Below are positions 54,753 through 62,107 of a DNA stretch of 64,000 bases, one piece after another; position 1 is the stretch's first letter, and each line of letters starts with the position of its first letter. This DNA is from Herpetosiphon geysericola (lineage in GTDB: Bacteria; Chloroflexota; Chloroflexia; Chloroflexales; Herpetosiphonaceae). The DNA lies in the NCBI RefSeq assembly GCF_001306135.1, contig NZ_LGKP01000021.1, forward strand, positions 1 through 64,000, written 5' to 3'. The notes under the pieces are model-generated. The model searched no databases. It was given only the letters and a program-made list of their open reading frames with translations, and had not been told where the DNA came from. The position numbers and the translations under genes are program-made.

Positions 54753-55736
54753 ATGGTGTCTATGTTTCAAGCCCTTTATAGCTTGCCCGACCAAGCGTTG
54801 CGCAAACTTAGCAGCGTTGATGAAATTCGCGAAGTGCGTGCCAGCGGCGAAGGCATGCTGTGGGTTAATTTGTATTCGTGTCAGTCAAGCGAATACGATA
54901 TCTTTTTGCGCGACATGTTTCATTTTCACCCGCTTGCAATCGAAGATACGCTGAGCACTGGCTATCAACCACCAAAGGTTGATGATTTTGGCGATTATCT
55001 GTTTATTATTGTGCATGCGCTTGCGGTAGGCGAAGATGTATCGCGCTTGAGCACCGACGAATTGAACTGCTTCGTAGGCCGCAATTTTGTGGTTACCGCC
55101 TCGCATGTGCGCTTAGCGGCCTTGGATTCAATTTGGGAACGGGCTGGTCGCGATGGGCGGATTCTTGAGCGTGGCGCTGATTTTTTGGCCCATGCAGTGC
55201 TCGATGCAATTGTTGATGAATTTTTGCCCTACCTTGACCGAATTGATGAAGAAGTTGATTTTCTGGAAGATAGCATTATTCAAGACCCCAAGCCTAGTGC
55301 TTTACGCCGTATTTTGGAGCTGAAGCACAGCATTTTAGGCTTGCGGCGGGTTGTATCACCTCAACGTGAAGTGATGCAGCGACTTTCGCGCGGCGAGTTC
55401 GATGTGATTTCGCGCAACTGTGAAATTTATTTTCGCGATATTTACGACCATCTGGTGCGGATTACCGACCTCAGCGAAGGCGTGCGCGACGTGGTTGGCA
55501 GCACCTTGGATACCTATCTCTCGGTTTCTTCGAACAAAATGAACGAAATTATGAAGGCGCTTACTATCGTCAGCACGATTTTCTTACCCCTAACCCTCGT
55601 TACCTCGCTGTATGGCATGAACTTTGAAATGATGCCCGAACTCCATTGGCGCTATGGCTACTTAATGGTGTGGGCAATTATGTTGCTGATTATCGTCGGT
55701 ATGCTCTGGTTTTTTCGCCGTCGCCGCTGGCTGTAA
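54753..55736 (+). CDS. corA: CorA family Mg2+/divalent cation channel
   Basis: A 327-residue CorA-type protein: cytoplasmic funnel of alpha/beta domain plus long helices (about 1-265), then two membrane helices at the C-terminus. The pore motif is YGMNF (GMN), followed by a short periplasmic loop MMPELHWRYGY and the basic tail FFRRRRWL. It forms a pentamer that admits Mg2+ (or Co2+). ATG 54753 and ATG 54762 are both possible; neither has a good ribosome site because a terminator hairpin occupies that space. Confidence 0.93.
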   Translation: MVSMFQALYSLPDQALRKLSSVDEIREVRASGEGMLWVNLYSCQSSEYDIFLRDMFHFHPLAIEDTLSTGYQPPKVDDFGDYLFIIVHALAVGEDVSRLSTDELNCFVGRNFVVTASHVRLAALDSIWERAGRDGRILERGADFLAHAVLDAIVDEFLPYLDRIDEEVDFLEDSIIQDPKPSALRRILELKHSILGLRRVVSPQREVMQRLSRGEFDVISRNCEIYFRDIYDHLVRITDLSEGVRDVVGSTLDTYLSVSSNKMNEIMKALTIVSTIFLPLTLVTSLYGMNFEMMPELHWRYGYLMVWAIMLLIIVGMLWFFRRRRWL

Positions 55737-55769
55737 GCGAGGGATCAGGGGCAATGGGCAAGACAGACG

Positions 55770-55918
55770 AAAACCGCAAAGAGCACGAAGGACACGAAGA
55801 TTAATTTTAGCCACAGATTCCCACAGATTTTCTTGATTATTCTTGCTATAGCCCAAAGCCGATAGCCATATTCCTCTGCGCCTCTGCGTTAACGGATTGA
55901 TCCACGAAGAGCACGAAG
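55770..55918. repeat. Family A repeats downstream of corA
   Basis: CGCAAAGAGCACGAAGGACACGAAG near 55775-55799 (family B unit just before it at 55740), CCACAGATTCCCACAGATT (55812-55830), CGCCTCTGCGTTAA (55879-55892) and CCACGAAGAGCACGAAG (55900-55917). No gene is present. Confidence 0.7.
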
Positions 55919-55975
55919 CTTGTGAAGAAAAATTATTGGGGCATAGCAATCACACCAACAATCCAACACCTAAAC

Positions 55976-56042
55976 ATTAGGGGGTGCTGGGGGATGAAAA
56001 CCCCCGGCGTTTCCCGCCTTGAGGCGGGACGGAAGGGTGGTG
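55976..56042 (+). repeat. Two-hairpin repeat element (family C), copy 3
   Basis: Hairpin 1: GCTGGGGG (55986-55993) / CCCCCGGC (56001-56008), loop ATGAAAA. Hairpin 2: CCCGCC (56013-56018) / GGCGGG (56023-56028), loop TTGA. Ends ACGGAAGGGTGGTG. Confidence 0.78.
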
Positions 56043-56088
56043 ATATTAATCATTGTCATTAATGAACACTTGATTAATATCACCACCC
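56035..56088. repeat. 18-base perfect inverted repeat next to family C copy 3
   Basis: GGGTGGTGATATTAATCA (56035-56052) is repeated inverted at 56071-56088 around an 18-base centre. It shares its outer bases with the family C element. The rest of the gap up to 56606 (about 520 bases) holds a weak 83-codon ORF that I reject and no clear promoter. Confidence 0.7.
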
Positions 56089-56606
56089 TTGCTTGTTGCC
56101 TGAGAGCGTTATATAAGATAGAAAATCTCTACGAACTAGCCACGTAGCTAGCTGATTGAGTTTTTAAGCGCCAACCCTTGCATCCCCATAGTAAGCGATC
56201 AACAATTAATAAAGCCTCATCGTTTTTTCACAATGGTGACATTGTATGACACAGGGGCATGCGATAGTATCTAGGTGGAAGGTATTGTCGTCTACAGGTT
56301 AAAAGTTAGCGTTGGAATGACGATGTTGTTAGCAGAAAGCCAGCAATGCACCCGCGATCTCGTCTGATACTAAATCGCTGCTTTGAGGGAATCCTCGCGA
56401 CCTATGCTCCAATTCCTAGGTTTGAGGGAACCAAACTTTCTGCATGGCGGTTATTAACATATCAGGCTTCAGACCGAGCAACAATCGGTTTATTTGCCCT
56501 GATCAACACAGCAACGCTCGGCTATACTTTGGGCATCCTGTTGGCAAGCCAAGCGCCTAGTGTGCTTGAGCGTTGTTCGCAACGTCAGCGTTTATAGGGG
56601 GGAACC

Positions 56607-57536
56607 ATGAGCAACTGGGAAAAAACGTTTGGTAAGCGCGAATTACCAACACCTCCAGCATGGGTCAATTTTTTTAGTCCACAGCAATGGCAAGATTTTT
56701 GCCAAATCGTGCAGCGGTATTTGAAAAACCTCGGTTTACCGGTTCGCCCCGAAAACCAAGGCTTTGTGGTGCTGGCCGATTATGCTGGTTGGACCAAAGA
56801 CACCCGCATTGGGCTTAGCTCTTTGGCACAAAAATGCTATGCCCATCCCCAATCGCAATGGCTGGCAGTTATTACCGATCACTTTGAGGCAATGCACAAG
56901 GGCTTTGAAAACGAAGTGCTCTTGCAAGATGAAATAGACGATTTTGAAAGTGTTCGCGATTTGTTGGCGATTCGCTTGTGGGCCTTGGAGCCTGAATTGC
57001 GCGAAAAGCTGATCTATCGAGAGGATTTGCAGGATGTGTGCTCGGTGTTGGTCTTCGATTTGCCAACGACCATCCGCAGTGTTAGCAGCGACGAGGCCGC
57101 TGTTTGGGGCAAGAGCAACGATGAATTGTTTGCGATTGCCTTGGAAAACTTGCGGGGACGCGAGTTGCGCCTGACCGAACACGAGTTGGATGATGGGATC
57201 AATGTGCTGGCGATTACTGGCGACGATTTCTTGATTGGCTCGCAAAGTTTGTTGCTTGAGCACTATCCTCAATGTTTGGGCCGCTTTGGTACGTTGGTGG
57301 CTGTTCCCAATCGCCATGTGGTCTTGTGCTACCCAATTAATGAACCAATTGCCTTGGAAGCGTGGACGAGCATGCTGCCTGTGGTCGAAGGCATGTACCT
57401 GAACGGCCCTGGCTCGATCTCGAATCAGGTTTTTTGGTACGATAATGGCACATTTACCCATTTGCCGCATTCGCAAGAGCAACAATCGCTGCGCTTATCG
57501 CCGCCAAGCACCTTTTTAACTACGTTCCAAGAATAA
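56607..57536 (+). CDS. Conserved-looking cytoplasmic protein of unknown function (weak DUF1444/YtpQ resemblance)
   Basis: A 309-residue soluble protein without signal peptide or membrane helix. The middle (about 140-240) has features seen in DUF1444/YtpQ proteins: a stretch VLVFDLPTTIRSVSSDEA, then LFAIALENLRGRELRL and a strand-rich NVLAITGDDFLIGSQSLLLE followed by LVAVPNRHVVLCYPINE. I am not sure of the family. Start ATG 56607 has GGGGGG AACC upstream. Monocistronic with its own terminator. Confidence 0.7.
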   Translation: MSNWEKTFGKRELPTPPAWVNFFSPQQWQDFCQIVQRYLKNLGLPVRPENQGFVVLADYAGWTKDTRIGLSSLAQKCYAHPQSQWLAVITDHFEAMHKGFENEVLLQDEIDDFESVRDLLAIRLWALEPELREKLIYREDLQDVCSVLVFDLPTTIRSVSSDEAAVWGKSNDELFAIALENLRGRELRLTEHELDDGINVLAITGDDFLIGSQSLLLEHYPQCLGRFGTLVAVPNRHVVLCYPINEPIALEAWTSMLPVVEGMYLNGPGSISNQVFWYDNGTFTHLPHSQEQQSLRLSPPSTFLTTFQE

Positions 57537-57560
57537 AACCCACTCGATTGCAATTCAGCG

Positions 57561-57600
57561 CCTGCTGTTGTCAGAGAAAGCCAACAGCAGGTTTTTTTAT
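57561..57600 (+). terminator. Rho-independent terminator
   Basis: Perfect 10-base stem CCTGCTGTTG (57561-57570) / CAACAGCAGG (57582-57591) followed by seven T residues. Confidence 0.92.
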
Positions 57601-57715
57601 CTTAGGTAGCAAGTTTAGCCAAGACCTTCAGAACATATTTACACCTTGATCTTGTCATGTATCCAGAAAGCCACTAGCATAGAAGGAGCATCGACCTTTG
57701 AGAATCACATGTGAT

Positions 57716-58315
57716 CTAGCGGGATGGTGATACCACCGTGGTACGCGCTGTATCGGCATAAGTTAATTGGGTTAGCACGCCAATCACGAATTCTGGTCGC
57801 TCCCGCTGCGACTCAAGCTGAAATCCGAGCTTTTCCATGAGGCGGATCGATGCCGTATTGGCGCGCCGCACGCTATTCATCACACGTGGGAGCGCCAGCG
57901 TCTCAAAAATATGTGGCAATAGTGCCTGACATGCCTCAAACGCATATCCATGGCCCCAAAATGCACGACCCAAGGCATATGCGAGTTCGGTCTCCATCCC
58001 GACAGGAGCATGCGGCGATCTGTCATCAAGCACAATCCATGGGGCCGGGGCTGGGGCTTCTAACAGCACTTTTCCTAAGACCGTCCCACTGCTACGCTCG
58101 GTAACCGTCCAGTGCCCAAAACCACGGTTTGCAGGATCGTCATTAGCAGCCACAGTGGCCTGATGCACCATGGCCACGGCATCCCACGTCTCAAGATTGG
58201 TAAAAAACTGGCGCACCATAGGATCGTTATAAATCAAGGCAAACAAGGGATGGATATCCTCGGCGACCATTGGTCTGAGGAGCAGACGGGGGGTTATAAA
58301 GCGTGGGAAAGCCAT
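57716..58315 (-). CDS. GNAT acetyltransferase, RimJ/RimL type
   Basis: A 199-residue N-acetyltransferase. FITPRLLLRPM opens the fold, the acetyl-CoA loop reads GRAFWGHGYAFEACQALL, and VNSVRRANTAS-like residues with LMEKLGFQ close it, as in RimJ/RimL-type enzymes that acetylate ribosomal proteins or small amines. The frame is open 38 codons further, but ATG 58315 follows AAGGAG at 5 bases. Codon choice (more CGG, GGG, ATC) looks slightly different from its neighbours, hinting at more recent acquisition; this is an impression, not a calculation. Confidence 0.88.
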   Translation of the reverse strand: MAFPRFITPRLLLRPMVAEDIHPLFALIYNDPMVRQFFTNLETWDAVAMVHQATVAANDDPANRGFGHWTVTERSSGTVLGKVLLEAPAPAPWIVLDDRSPHAPVGMETELAYALGRAFWGHGYAFEACQALLPHIFETLALPRVMNSVRRANTASIRLMEKLGFQLESQRERPEFVIGVLTQLTYADTARTTVVSPSR

Positions 58316-58531
58316 GATCACTCCTTCATCGCATGATATGTTTGGCACGCTGCTGACGATAATGCAGATACGGTCGTGCATGGGCAATCGGACAGCACCG
58401 ATCGCTGGGTATTCTATCAACCCTGTCAATGAAGGAGTTGCCAGTATCCTAGATCCTGTCAGGCGTATTCCTTTTATGGATCAGTCTAGGCTCGGAGGGT
58501 CTTAGCTACGTGTTTTAGATAGGAGCAACCA

Positions 58532-58993
58532 ATGGAATTACACATCCGCCGCTATCAAGCAAGCGATGCAGCGATTGTTTGGGAACTGCACAATCTGGGG
58601 TTGCAGTTGATGGGTGCCCATCTTGGCAATGGGCCACGCGATGCAGATGTTTTGGCGGTCGAAGATTATTATCTGACCACAGGTGGCGAATTTTTGGTTG
58701 GCGAAGTGGCTGGGCTGGTGGTGGTTATGGGCGGTTTGTTGCCAACTGGCGAGCGCGAGGCCGAAGTCAAACGTATGCGGGTACACCCTGATTTTTGGCG
58801 GCGCGGCTTGGGCGAGCAGCTGTTGCTTGCGCTCGAAGTGCGCGCACGCGAATTGGGCCTAACCCGCTTGCATTTGGATACCTCGGTGCAACAAGCACCC
58901 GCCCAAAAGCTCTATCTCAAACATGGCTATCGCGAAATTGCTCGTGGCCAGATTGCACAGCTTGAGCTTATCTATTATGAAAAATGGCTATGA
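58532..58993 (+). CDS. GNAT acetyltransferase
   Basis: A 153-residue GNAT-fold acetyltransferase. The acetyl-CoA pyrophosphate loop is in RVHPDFWRRGLGEQLL (about 83-98), followed by the motif B part LHLDTSVQQAPAQKLYLKHGY. Substrate unknown. It lies 152 bases upstream of the peptide cluster on the same strand; a separate promoter there suggests it is not part of that operon, though read-through is possible. Confidence 0.88.
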   Translation: MELHIRRYQASDAAIVWELHNLGLQLMGAHLGNGPRDADVLAVEDYYLTTGGEFLVGEVAGLVVVMGGLLPTGEREAEVKRMRVHPDFWRRGLGEQLLLALEVRARELGLTRLHLDTSVQQAPAQKLYLKHGYREIARGQIAQLELIYYEKWL

Positions 58994-59079
58994 TTGGCGG
59001 TTAATCAGGCATTGATGCGCACATTCGAAGATGTGACATTTGTGAAAAAGGTTATTAATCATTTACTCATCTTATTCGC

Positions 59080-59109
59080 TAGACAACTATTAATAATTAA
59101 AAGTATACT
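59080..59109 (+). promoter_or_regulatory. Candidate promoter of the peptide cluster
   Basis: TAGACA (59080-59085) and TATACT (59104-59109) with an 18-base spacer; the -10 is identical to those of the atp and amylase promoters. Predicted start near 59116, 30 bases before the first peptide gene. The surrounding 58994-59145 is markedly AT-rich. Confidence 0.6.
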
Positions 59110-59145
59110 AGCGATTAATTCACCGATTCATTATAAGGAGTACCC

Positions 59146-59244
59146 ATGAAGAAACTGACGATTCGCAAGACCGAAACCCTCAAAACGACCGCTGCGTTCT
59201 ATGCTGGTGGCTGTGGTGGCCCAATCATCATCGTTCTGCCATAA
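59146..59244 (+). CDS. RiPP-like precursor peptide 1
   Basis: A 32-residue peptide. The first 23 residues follow the family pattern MKK(I/L)xIRKxET then (L/V)KTTAAFYAG(G/S)C; the tail after Gly22 is CGGPIIIVLP. Ribosome site AAGGAG 5 bases before ATG. First of nine paralogues; its leader varies from the others mainly at synonymous sites. The tail has no Ser, Thr, Asp or Glu and has a single Cys. Putative product: a modified or cyclised short peptide released after the Gly-Gly (inference). Confidence 0.8.
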   Translation: MKKLTIRKTETLKTTAAFYAGGCGGPIIIVLP

Positions 59245-59369
59245 TAAACGTCGGCAAACCCAAAACCTCAACGAAGCAACACCTTTTCTCCTGCCTGCCC
59301 TTGCTTCAAAACCCAAACTTAAATGCCCTAAATTAAATACGATCATTTTCATTCCAATGAAGGATTTCC

Positions 59370-59474
59370 GTGAAAAAGATCACCATTCGTAAAGCTGAAA
59401 CCTTGAAAACCACTGCGGCATTTTATGCTGGCGGGTGTCATTCAGGCGGTGGTGGAATTATTGTAATTCCCTAA
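59370..59474 (+). CDS. RiPP-like precursor peptide 2 (GTG start)
   Basis: A 34-residue paralogue starting at GTG: the only upstream ATG (59357) is out of frame and AAGGA sits 6 bases before the GTG. Tail CHSGGGGIIVIP, the only one with His and a run of four Gly. The 125-base gap before it has no other ORF of the family. Confidence 0.75.
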   Translation: MKKITIRKAETLKTTAAFYAGGCHSGGGGIIVIP

Positions 59475-59589
59475 ACCTAGCAGCTAGCTACGATTTTGAA
59501 GCAACTACTCCCACATCTTGCTCCACTGCTTCAAAATAATTGAGGATGATCGTCGCACATTTAACTATCATCTTACAAGGAGCAACCCC

Positions 59590-59700
59590 ATGAAGAAAAT
59601 CATCATTCGCAAAGCTGAAACCGTCAAAACAACTGCTGCCTTCTACGCTGGTGGCTGTGGTACATCACCAATTGGCCCAGGCCGAATCCTGATTCCATAA
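59590..59700 (+). CDS. RiPP-like precursor peptide 3
   Basis: A 36-residue paralogue with leader variant MKKIIIRKAETVK and tail CGTSPIGPGRILIP. Ribosome site AAGGAG. The open frame extends 24 codons upstream, but those residues are unrelated to the family, so the ATG at 59590 is the start. Confidence 0.8.
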   Translation: MKKIIIRKAETVKTTAAFYAGGCGTSPIGPGRILIP

Positions 59701-59719
59701 GCACAACTCCACCCTCAAG

Positions 59720-59805
59720 CTATTTGCCTGCCTCTATCCTGCCTACTGCAAATAGTGCTTCAGATTTTTATTTTGGCTCATTAAACACCCCATCATTGCA
59801 ATGGG
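59720..59805 (+). other. Pair of hairpins in the spacer before precursor 4
   Basis: CTATTTGC (59720-59727) pairs with GCAAATAG (59748-59755), and CCCAT (59789-59793) with ATGGG (59801-59805) just before the ribosome site TTAGGAGTGT. The same pair recurs in the next spacer. Confidence 0.55.
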
Positions 59806-59822
59806 CTTATTAGGAGTGTCAC

Positions 59823-59936
59823 ATGAAAAAGATCACGATTCGCAAGGCTGAAACCGTCAAAACAACCGCTGCCTTCTATGCTGGTGGCTGTGGTGGCCCA
59901 ATTGGTCCAGGCCGCGGTGGCGTGCTAATCCCATAG
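59823..59936 (+). CDS. RiPP-like precursor peptide 4
   Basis: A 37-residue paralogue; tail CGGPIGPGRGGVLIP. The inner PIGPGR is shared with copy 3, showing tail exchange or common descent. Ribosome site TAGGAG 6 bases upstream. Confidence 0.8.
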   Translation: MKKITIRKAETVKTTAAFYAGGCGGPIGPGRGGVLIP

Positions 59937-59949
59937 GTTTTGCTTGTTG

Positions 59950-60040
59950 CTATTTGCATTTTTCGCTCTTTGCTCCCGCTGCAAATAGTTCCACAGATTC
60001 CCACATGAATCGATCTGAGCCTTCCCATTAACGCAATGGG
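59950..60040 (+). other. Pair of hairpins in the spacer before precursor 5
   Basis: CTATTTGCA (59950-59958) pairs with TGCAAATAG (59980-59988), and CCCATT (60024-60029) with AATGGG (60035-60040), placed 5-15 bases before the ribosome site. The layout copies that of the previous spacer while the loop sequences differ. Confidence 0.55.
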
Positions 60041-60057
60041 TTTATTAGGAGTGTGTT

Positions 60058-60153
60058 ATGAAAAAGCTTGCAATTCGCAAAGTTGAAACCCTCAAAACCA
60101 CCGCTGCCTTCTATGCTGGCGGCTGCGGCGGCCCACCACGCCAAATCCCATAG
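60058..60153 (+). CDS. RiPP-like precursor peptide 5
   Basis: A 31-residue paralogue with leader MKKLAIRKVETLK; tail CGGPPRQIP (9 residues). Its first 47 bases are identical to those of copy 6, implying a recent duplication. Ribosome site TAGGAG. Confidence 0.8.
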   Translation: MKKLAIRKVETLKTTAAFYAGGCGGPPRQIP

Positions 60154-60195
60154 GCTTGGCTGTTTGAATTATTTATTTGGGTTAAGGAGTGTGTT

Positions 60196-60288
60196 ATGAA
60201 AAAGCTTGCAATTCGCAAAGTTGAAACCCTCAAAACCACCGCAGCATTCTACGCTGGTGGCTGCGGCGGCCCTCGCCCGCTTCCATAA
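60196..60288 (+). CDS. RiPP-like precursor peptide 6
   Basis: A 30-residue paralogue, tail CGGPRPLP (8 residues, among the shortest). Only 42 bases separate it from copy 5; spacer hairpins are absent from here on, and ribosome site AAGGAGTGTGTT is kept. Confidence 0.8.
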   Translation: MKKLAIRKVETLKTTAAFYAGGCGGPRPLP

Positions 60289-60329
60289 GCTTCTCGGCTT
60301 AATTGATCAGCAACTTTTAGGAGTGTGTC

Positions 60330-60422
60330 ATGAAAAAGATCACCATTCGCAAGACTGAAACCCTAAAAACCACCGCCGCTTTCTATGCTGGCAGCTGTGG
60401 CCCAATCTTCGCCCAACCCTAG
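60330..60422 (+). CDS. RiPP-like precursor peptide 7
   Basis: A 30-residue paralogue with Gly-Ser instead of Gly-Gly before the Cys; tail CGPIFAQP, the only one with Ala, and one of two with Phe. Ribosome site TAGGAG. Confidence 0.8.
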   Translation: MKKITIRKTETLKTTAAFYAGSCGPIFAQP

Positions 60423-60465
60423 TTTATTCGCCGAAATCTAGATTATTGCTAAAGGGGGATTTCCA

Positions 60466-60579
60466 ATGAAAAAGATCACGATTCGCAAGGCTGAAACCCT
60501 GAAAACGACCGCTGCATTCTATGCTGGCGGCTGTGGTGGCCCAATCATCATCAGCCCATTCCCAGTGCTTGAACCATAG
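60466..60579 (+). CDS. RiPP-like precursor peptide 8
   Basis: A 37-residue paralogue; tail CGGPIIISPFPVLEP, which begins like the tail of copy 1 (CGGPIII) and then extends. Ribosome site AAGGGGG followed by ATTTCCA, similar to the spacer of copy 2. Confidence 0.8.
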   Translation: MKKITIRKAETLKTTAAFYAGGCGGPIIISPFPVLEP

Positions 60580-60612
60580 GTTTTTTGGCTCGACGGTGGG
60601 TAAGGAGGATCT

Positions 60613-60729
60613 ATGAAAAAGATTAAGATTCGCAAAGTCGAAACCCTTAAAACAACGGCGGCCTTTTACGCAGGCTCCTGCGACCCAATTGGCCCCGGTG
60701 ATCCCATTCCCATCCTCGTTGGTGCTTAA
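60613..60729 (+). CDS. RiPP-like precursor peptide 9
   Basis: A 38-residue paralogue, the longest and most divergent: Gly-Ser before Cys, tail CDPIGPGDPIPILVGA, the only one not ending in Pro and with two Asp. Ribosome site AAGGAGG. It is 73 bases upstream of the PqqD-M50 gene. Confidence 0.8.
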   Translation: MKKIKIRKVETLKTTAAFYAGSCDPIGPGDPIPILVGA

Positions 60730-60802
60730 AACTGCTTGGTGAGTGAGCGAGCAGGAGAAGGTTTTGGTTAATCCCAAACACTAGAAGGGTGGGCCTGGCG
60801 CT

Positions 60803-62107
60803 ATGACAAGTATGGTTGCTGCCTCGACGAATCCTTTGTATACAGCATCAGCCTATGTTGATGTGTATCCATTTGTTCGGCAAGAGGAGAGCGAAGAAGA
60901 ATTATTAATTGGGCGCGTCGATACCAATAACTTCATCATGCTGCCCAAAGAAGCCGTTGAAATCCTCGATGATTTGGCACACGGCAAAACCATTGGCGAG
61001 GCACAAGCCCTGTATGCTGAACGCTATGGTGAAATTCCCGATTTGGTCGATCTCCTCGAACAATTAGAATCCGAAGGCTTTGTCCAGCCGCTCCAATCGG
61101 ATACTGTGCGCTTTGGCCAACAAGCGTCAACCAATGCAGCTCAAGCTGTTGCAACCACCCCCAATCAACCGCGCACTGTGCGCTTTCACTTCACGTTTTT
61201 TCCGGTGCGGCTAGCCCAACTCTTGTTCAGCCCAATTGCGTTGGCTTTGTATGCGATTGTGATTGGTGGTGCGGCGGCGATTGTGCTGTCCCAACCATCG
61301 ATTGTGGCAGGCTGGCGGGCAATGGTCGTCGATGAGCAAATGGCGCTGTTTACCTTAATTATTATGCTTCATGGCTTTGTCATCACCTTTTTTCACGAGC
61401 TTGGCCATGCAGTGGCCGCCCGATCGCGCGGCATTGATGTGCGCTTTGGGATTGGGCGACGCTTATGGGTAATTGTGGCCGAAACCGATATGTCGGGAAT
61501 TTGGTCGATTAAGCGCAATCTGCGCTTTTTGCCAATTCTGGCGGGCATGGTGGTCGATTTGCTCAGCGCCGCGATTATGATTTACTTGGCGTTTATGCAC
61601 CAGCGCCAAATCATTAATCTTTCGGATTTTGGCTATGTTTTGGTGCGGGCATTTATGTGGAGCTACCTGCTGAATTTGCTGTTTCAGCTGTATTTCTTCG
61701 TGCGCACCGATATTTATTATTTCCTCTCAACTTGGTTACGTTGCTCAAACCTCATGGGCGATACCGCTAATTATATGATCAATCAGTTCAATCGTTTAAT
61801 GGGTCGCCCAGAATCACATAACCAAGCGGCAATTCCCGAACGAGAGCGCACAATTATTAAGCGCTATGCTTTTTTCTGGCTCATCGGGCGGGTGCTTGCT
61901 TTCTATTCGTTGTTCTTCTTAACCCTGCCAATTTTATGGAGCTACGCCAGCATTTTGTTTGAACGCATGTTTGGTAGTTCAAGCAACAACCTGCAAGTGC
62001 TCGATTCAATTTTGGCAGCCATTTTGATCTTTATCAGCCAAGCCGTTGGAATCTTCCTTTGGCTTTGGAGCTTGATCCGCAGAAAGGTTAGCGTCGATGA
62101 CATCTAA
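60803..62107 (+). CDS. Membrane M50 metallopeptidase with N-terminal PqqD-like domain
   Basis: A 434-residue protein. Residues about 20-98 look like a PqqD-type winged helix (FIMLPKEAVEILDDLAHGKTI, AERYGEIPDLVDLLEQLESEGFV), the fold of many RiPP leader-recognition elements. Six or so membrane helices follow. The peptidase motif is FFHELGHAVAARSRG (His198, Glu199, His202), and LAGMVVDLL (247-255) supplies the second-motif Asp252; FVRTDIYYFLS and VAETDMSGIW match the putative-peptide-zinc-metalloprotease subgroup of M50. Family knowledge: such peptidases occur in RiPP loci (e.g. YydH, daptide MpaP). Inferred role: binds the conserved leaders and cleaves them at or in the membrane. The upstream ribosome site is weak (AGAAGGGTGGG); ATG 60812 is an alternative. 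Confidence 0.87.
   Translation: MTSMVAASTNPLYTASAYVDVYPFVRQEESEEELLIGRVDTNNFIMLPKEAVEILDDLAHGKTIGEAQALYAERYGEIPDLVDLLEQLESEGFVQPLQSDTVRFGQQASTNAAQAVATTPNQPRTVRFHFTFFPVRLAQLLFSPIALALYAIVIGGAAAIVLSQPSIVAGWRAMVVDEQMALFTLIIMLHGFVITFFHELGHAVAARSRGIDVRFGIGRRLWVIVAETDMSGIWSIKRNLRFLPILAGMVVDLLSAAIMIYLAFMHQRQIINLSDFGYVLVRAFMWSYLLNLLFQLYFFVRTDIYYFLSTWLRCSNLMGDTANYMINQFNRLMGRPESHNQAAIPERERTIIKRYAFFWLIGRVLAFYSLFFLTLPILWSYASILFERMFGSSSNNLQVLDSILAAILIFISQAVGIFLWLWSLIRRKVSVDDI

Noticed and set aside
56346-56597. 83-codon ORF before the 309-residue gene, with a hydrophobic stretch
   Set aside because: No ribosome site, codons rare in neighbouring genes (AGG, GGA, ATA), and nothing recognisable in the product. 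Could be the eroded remains of a gene.
59146-60729. Regular spacing of similar units suggested a CRISPR array or tandem DNA repeat
   Set aside because: Each unit is an open reading frame with start, stop and ribosome site, and differences between units are mostly synonymous. Spacers are unequal (33-125 bases).
59146-60729. Tiny lipoproteins: AGGC or AGSC resembles the end of a lipobox
   Set aside because: No hydrophobic core precedes it; the stretch is KTTAAFY, and position -3 is Ala and -2 Gly instead of Leu-Ala-Gly.
59146-60729. Lanthipeptide, lasso peptide or daptide precursors
   Set aside because: Most tails lack Ser/Thr (no lanthionines), lack an Asp/Glu ring acceptor (no lasso), and end in Pro rather than the Thr needed for daptide C-termini; no matching maturases are in the window.
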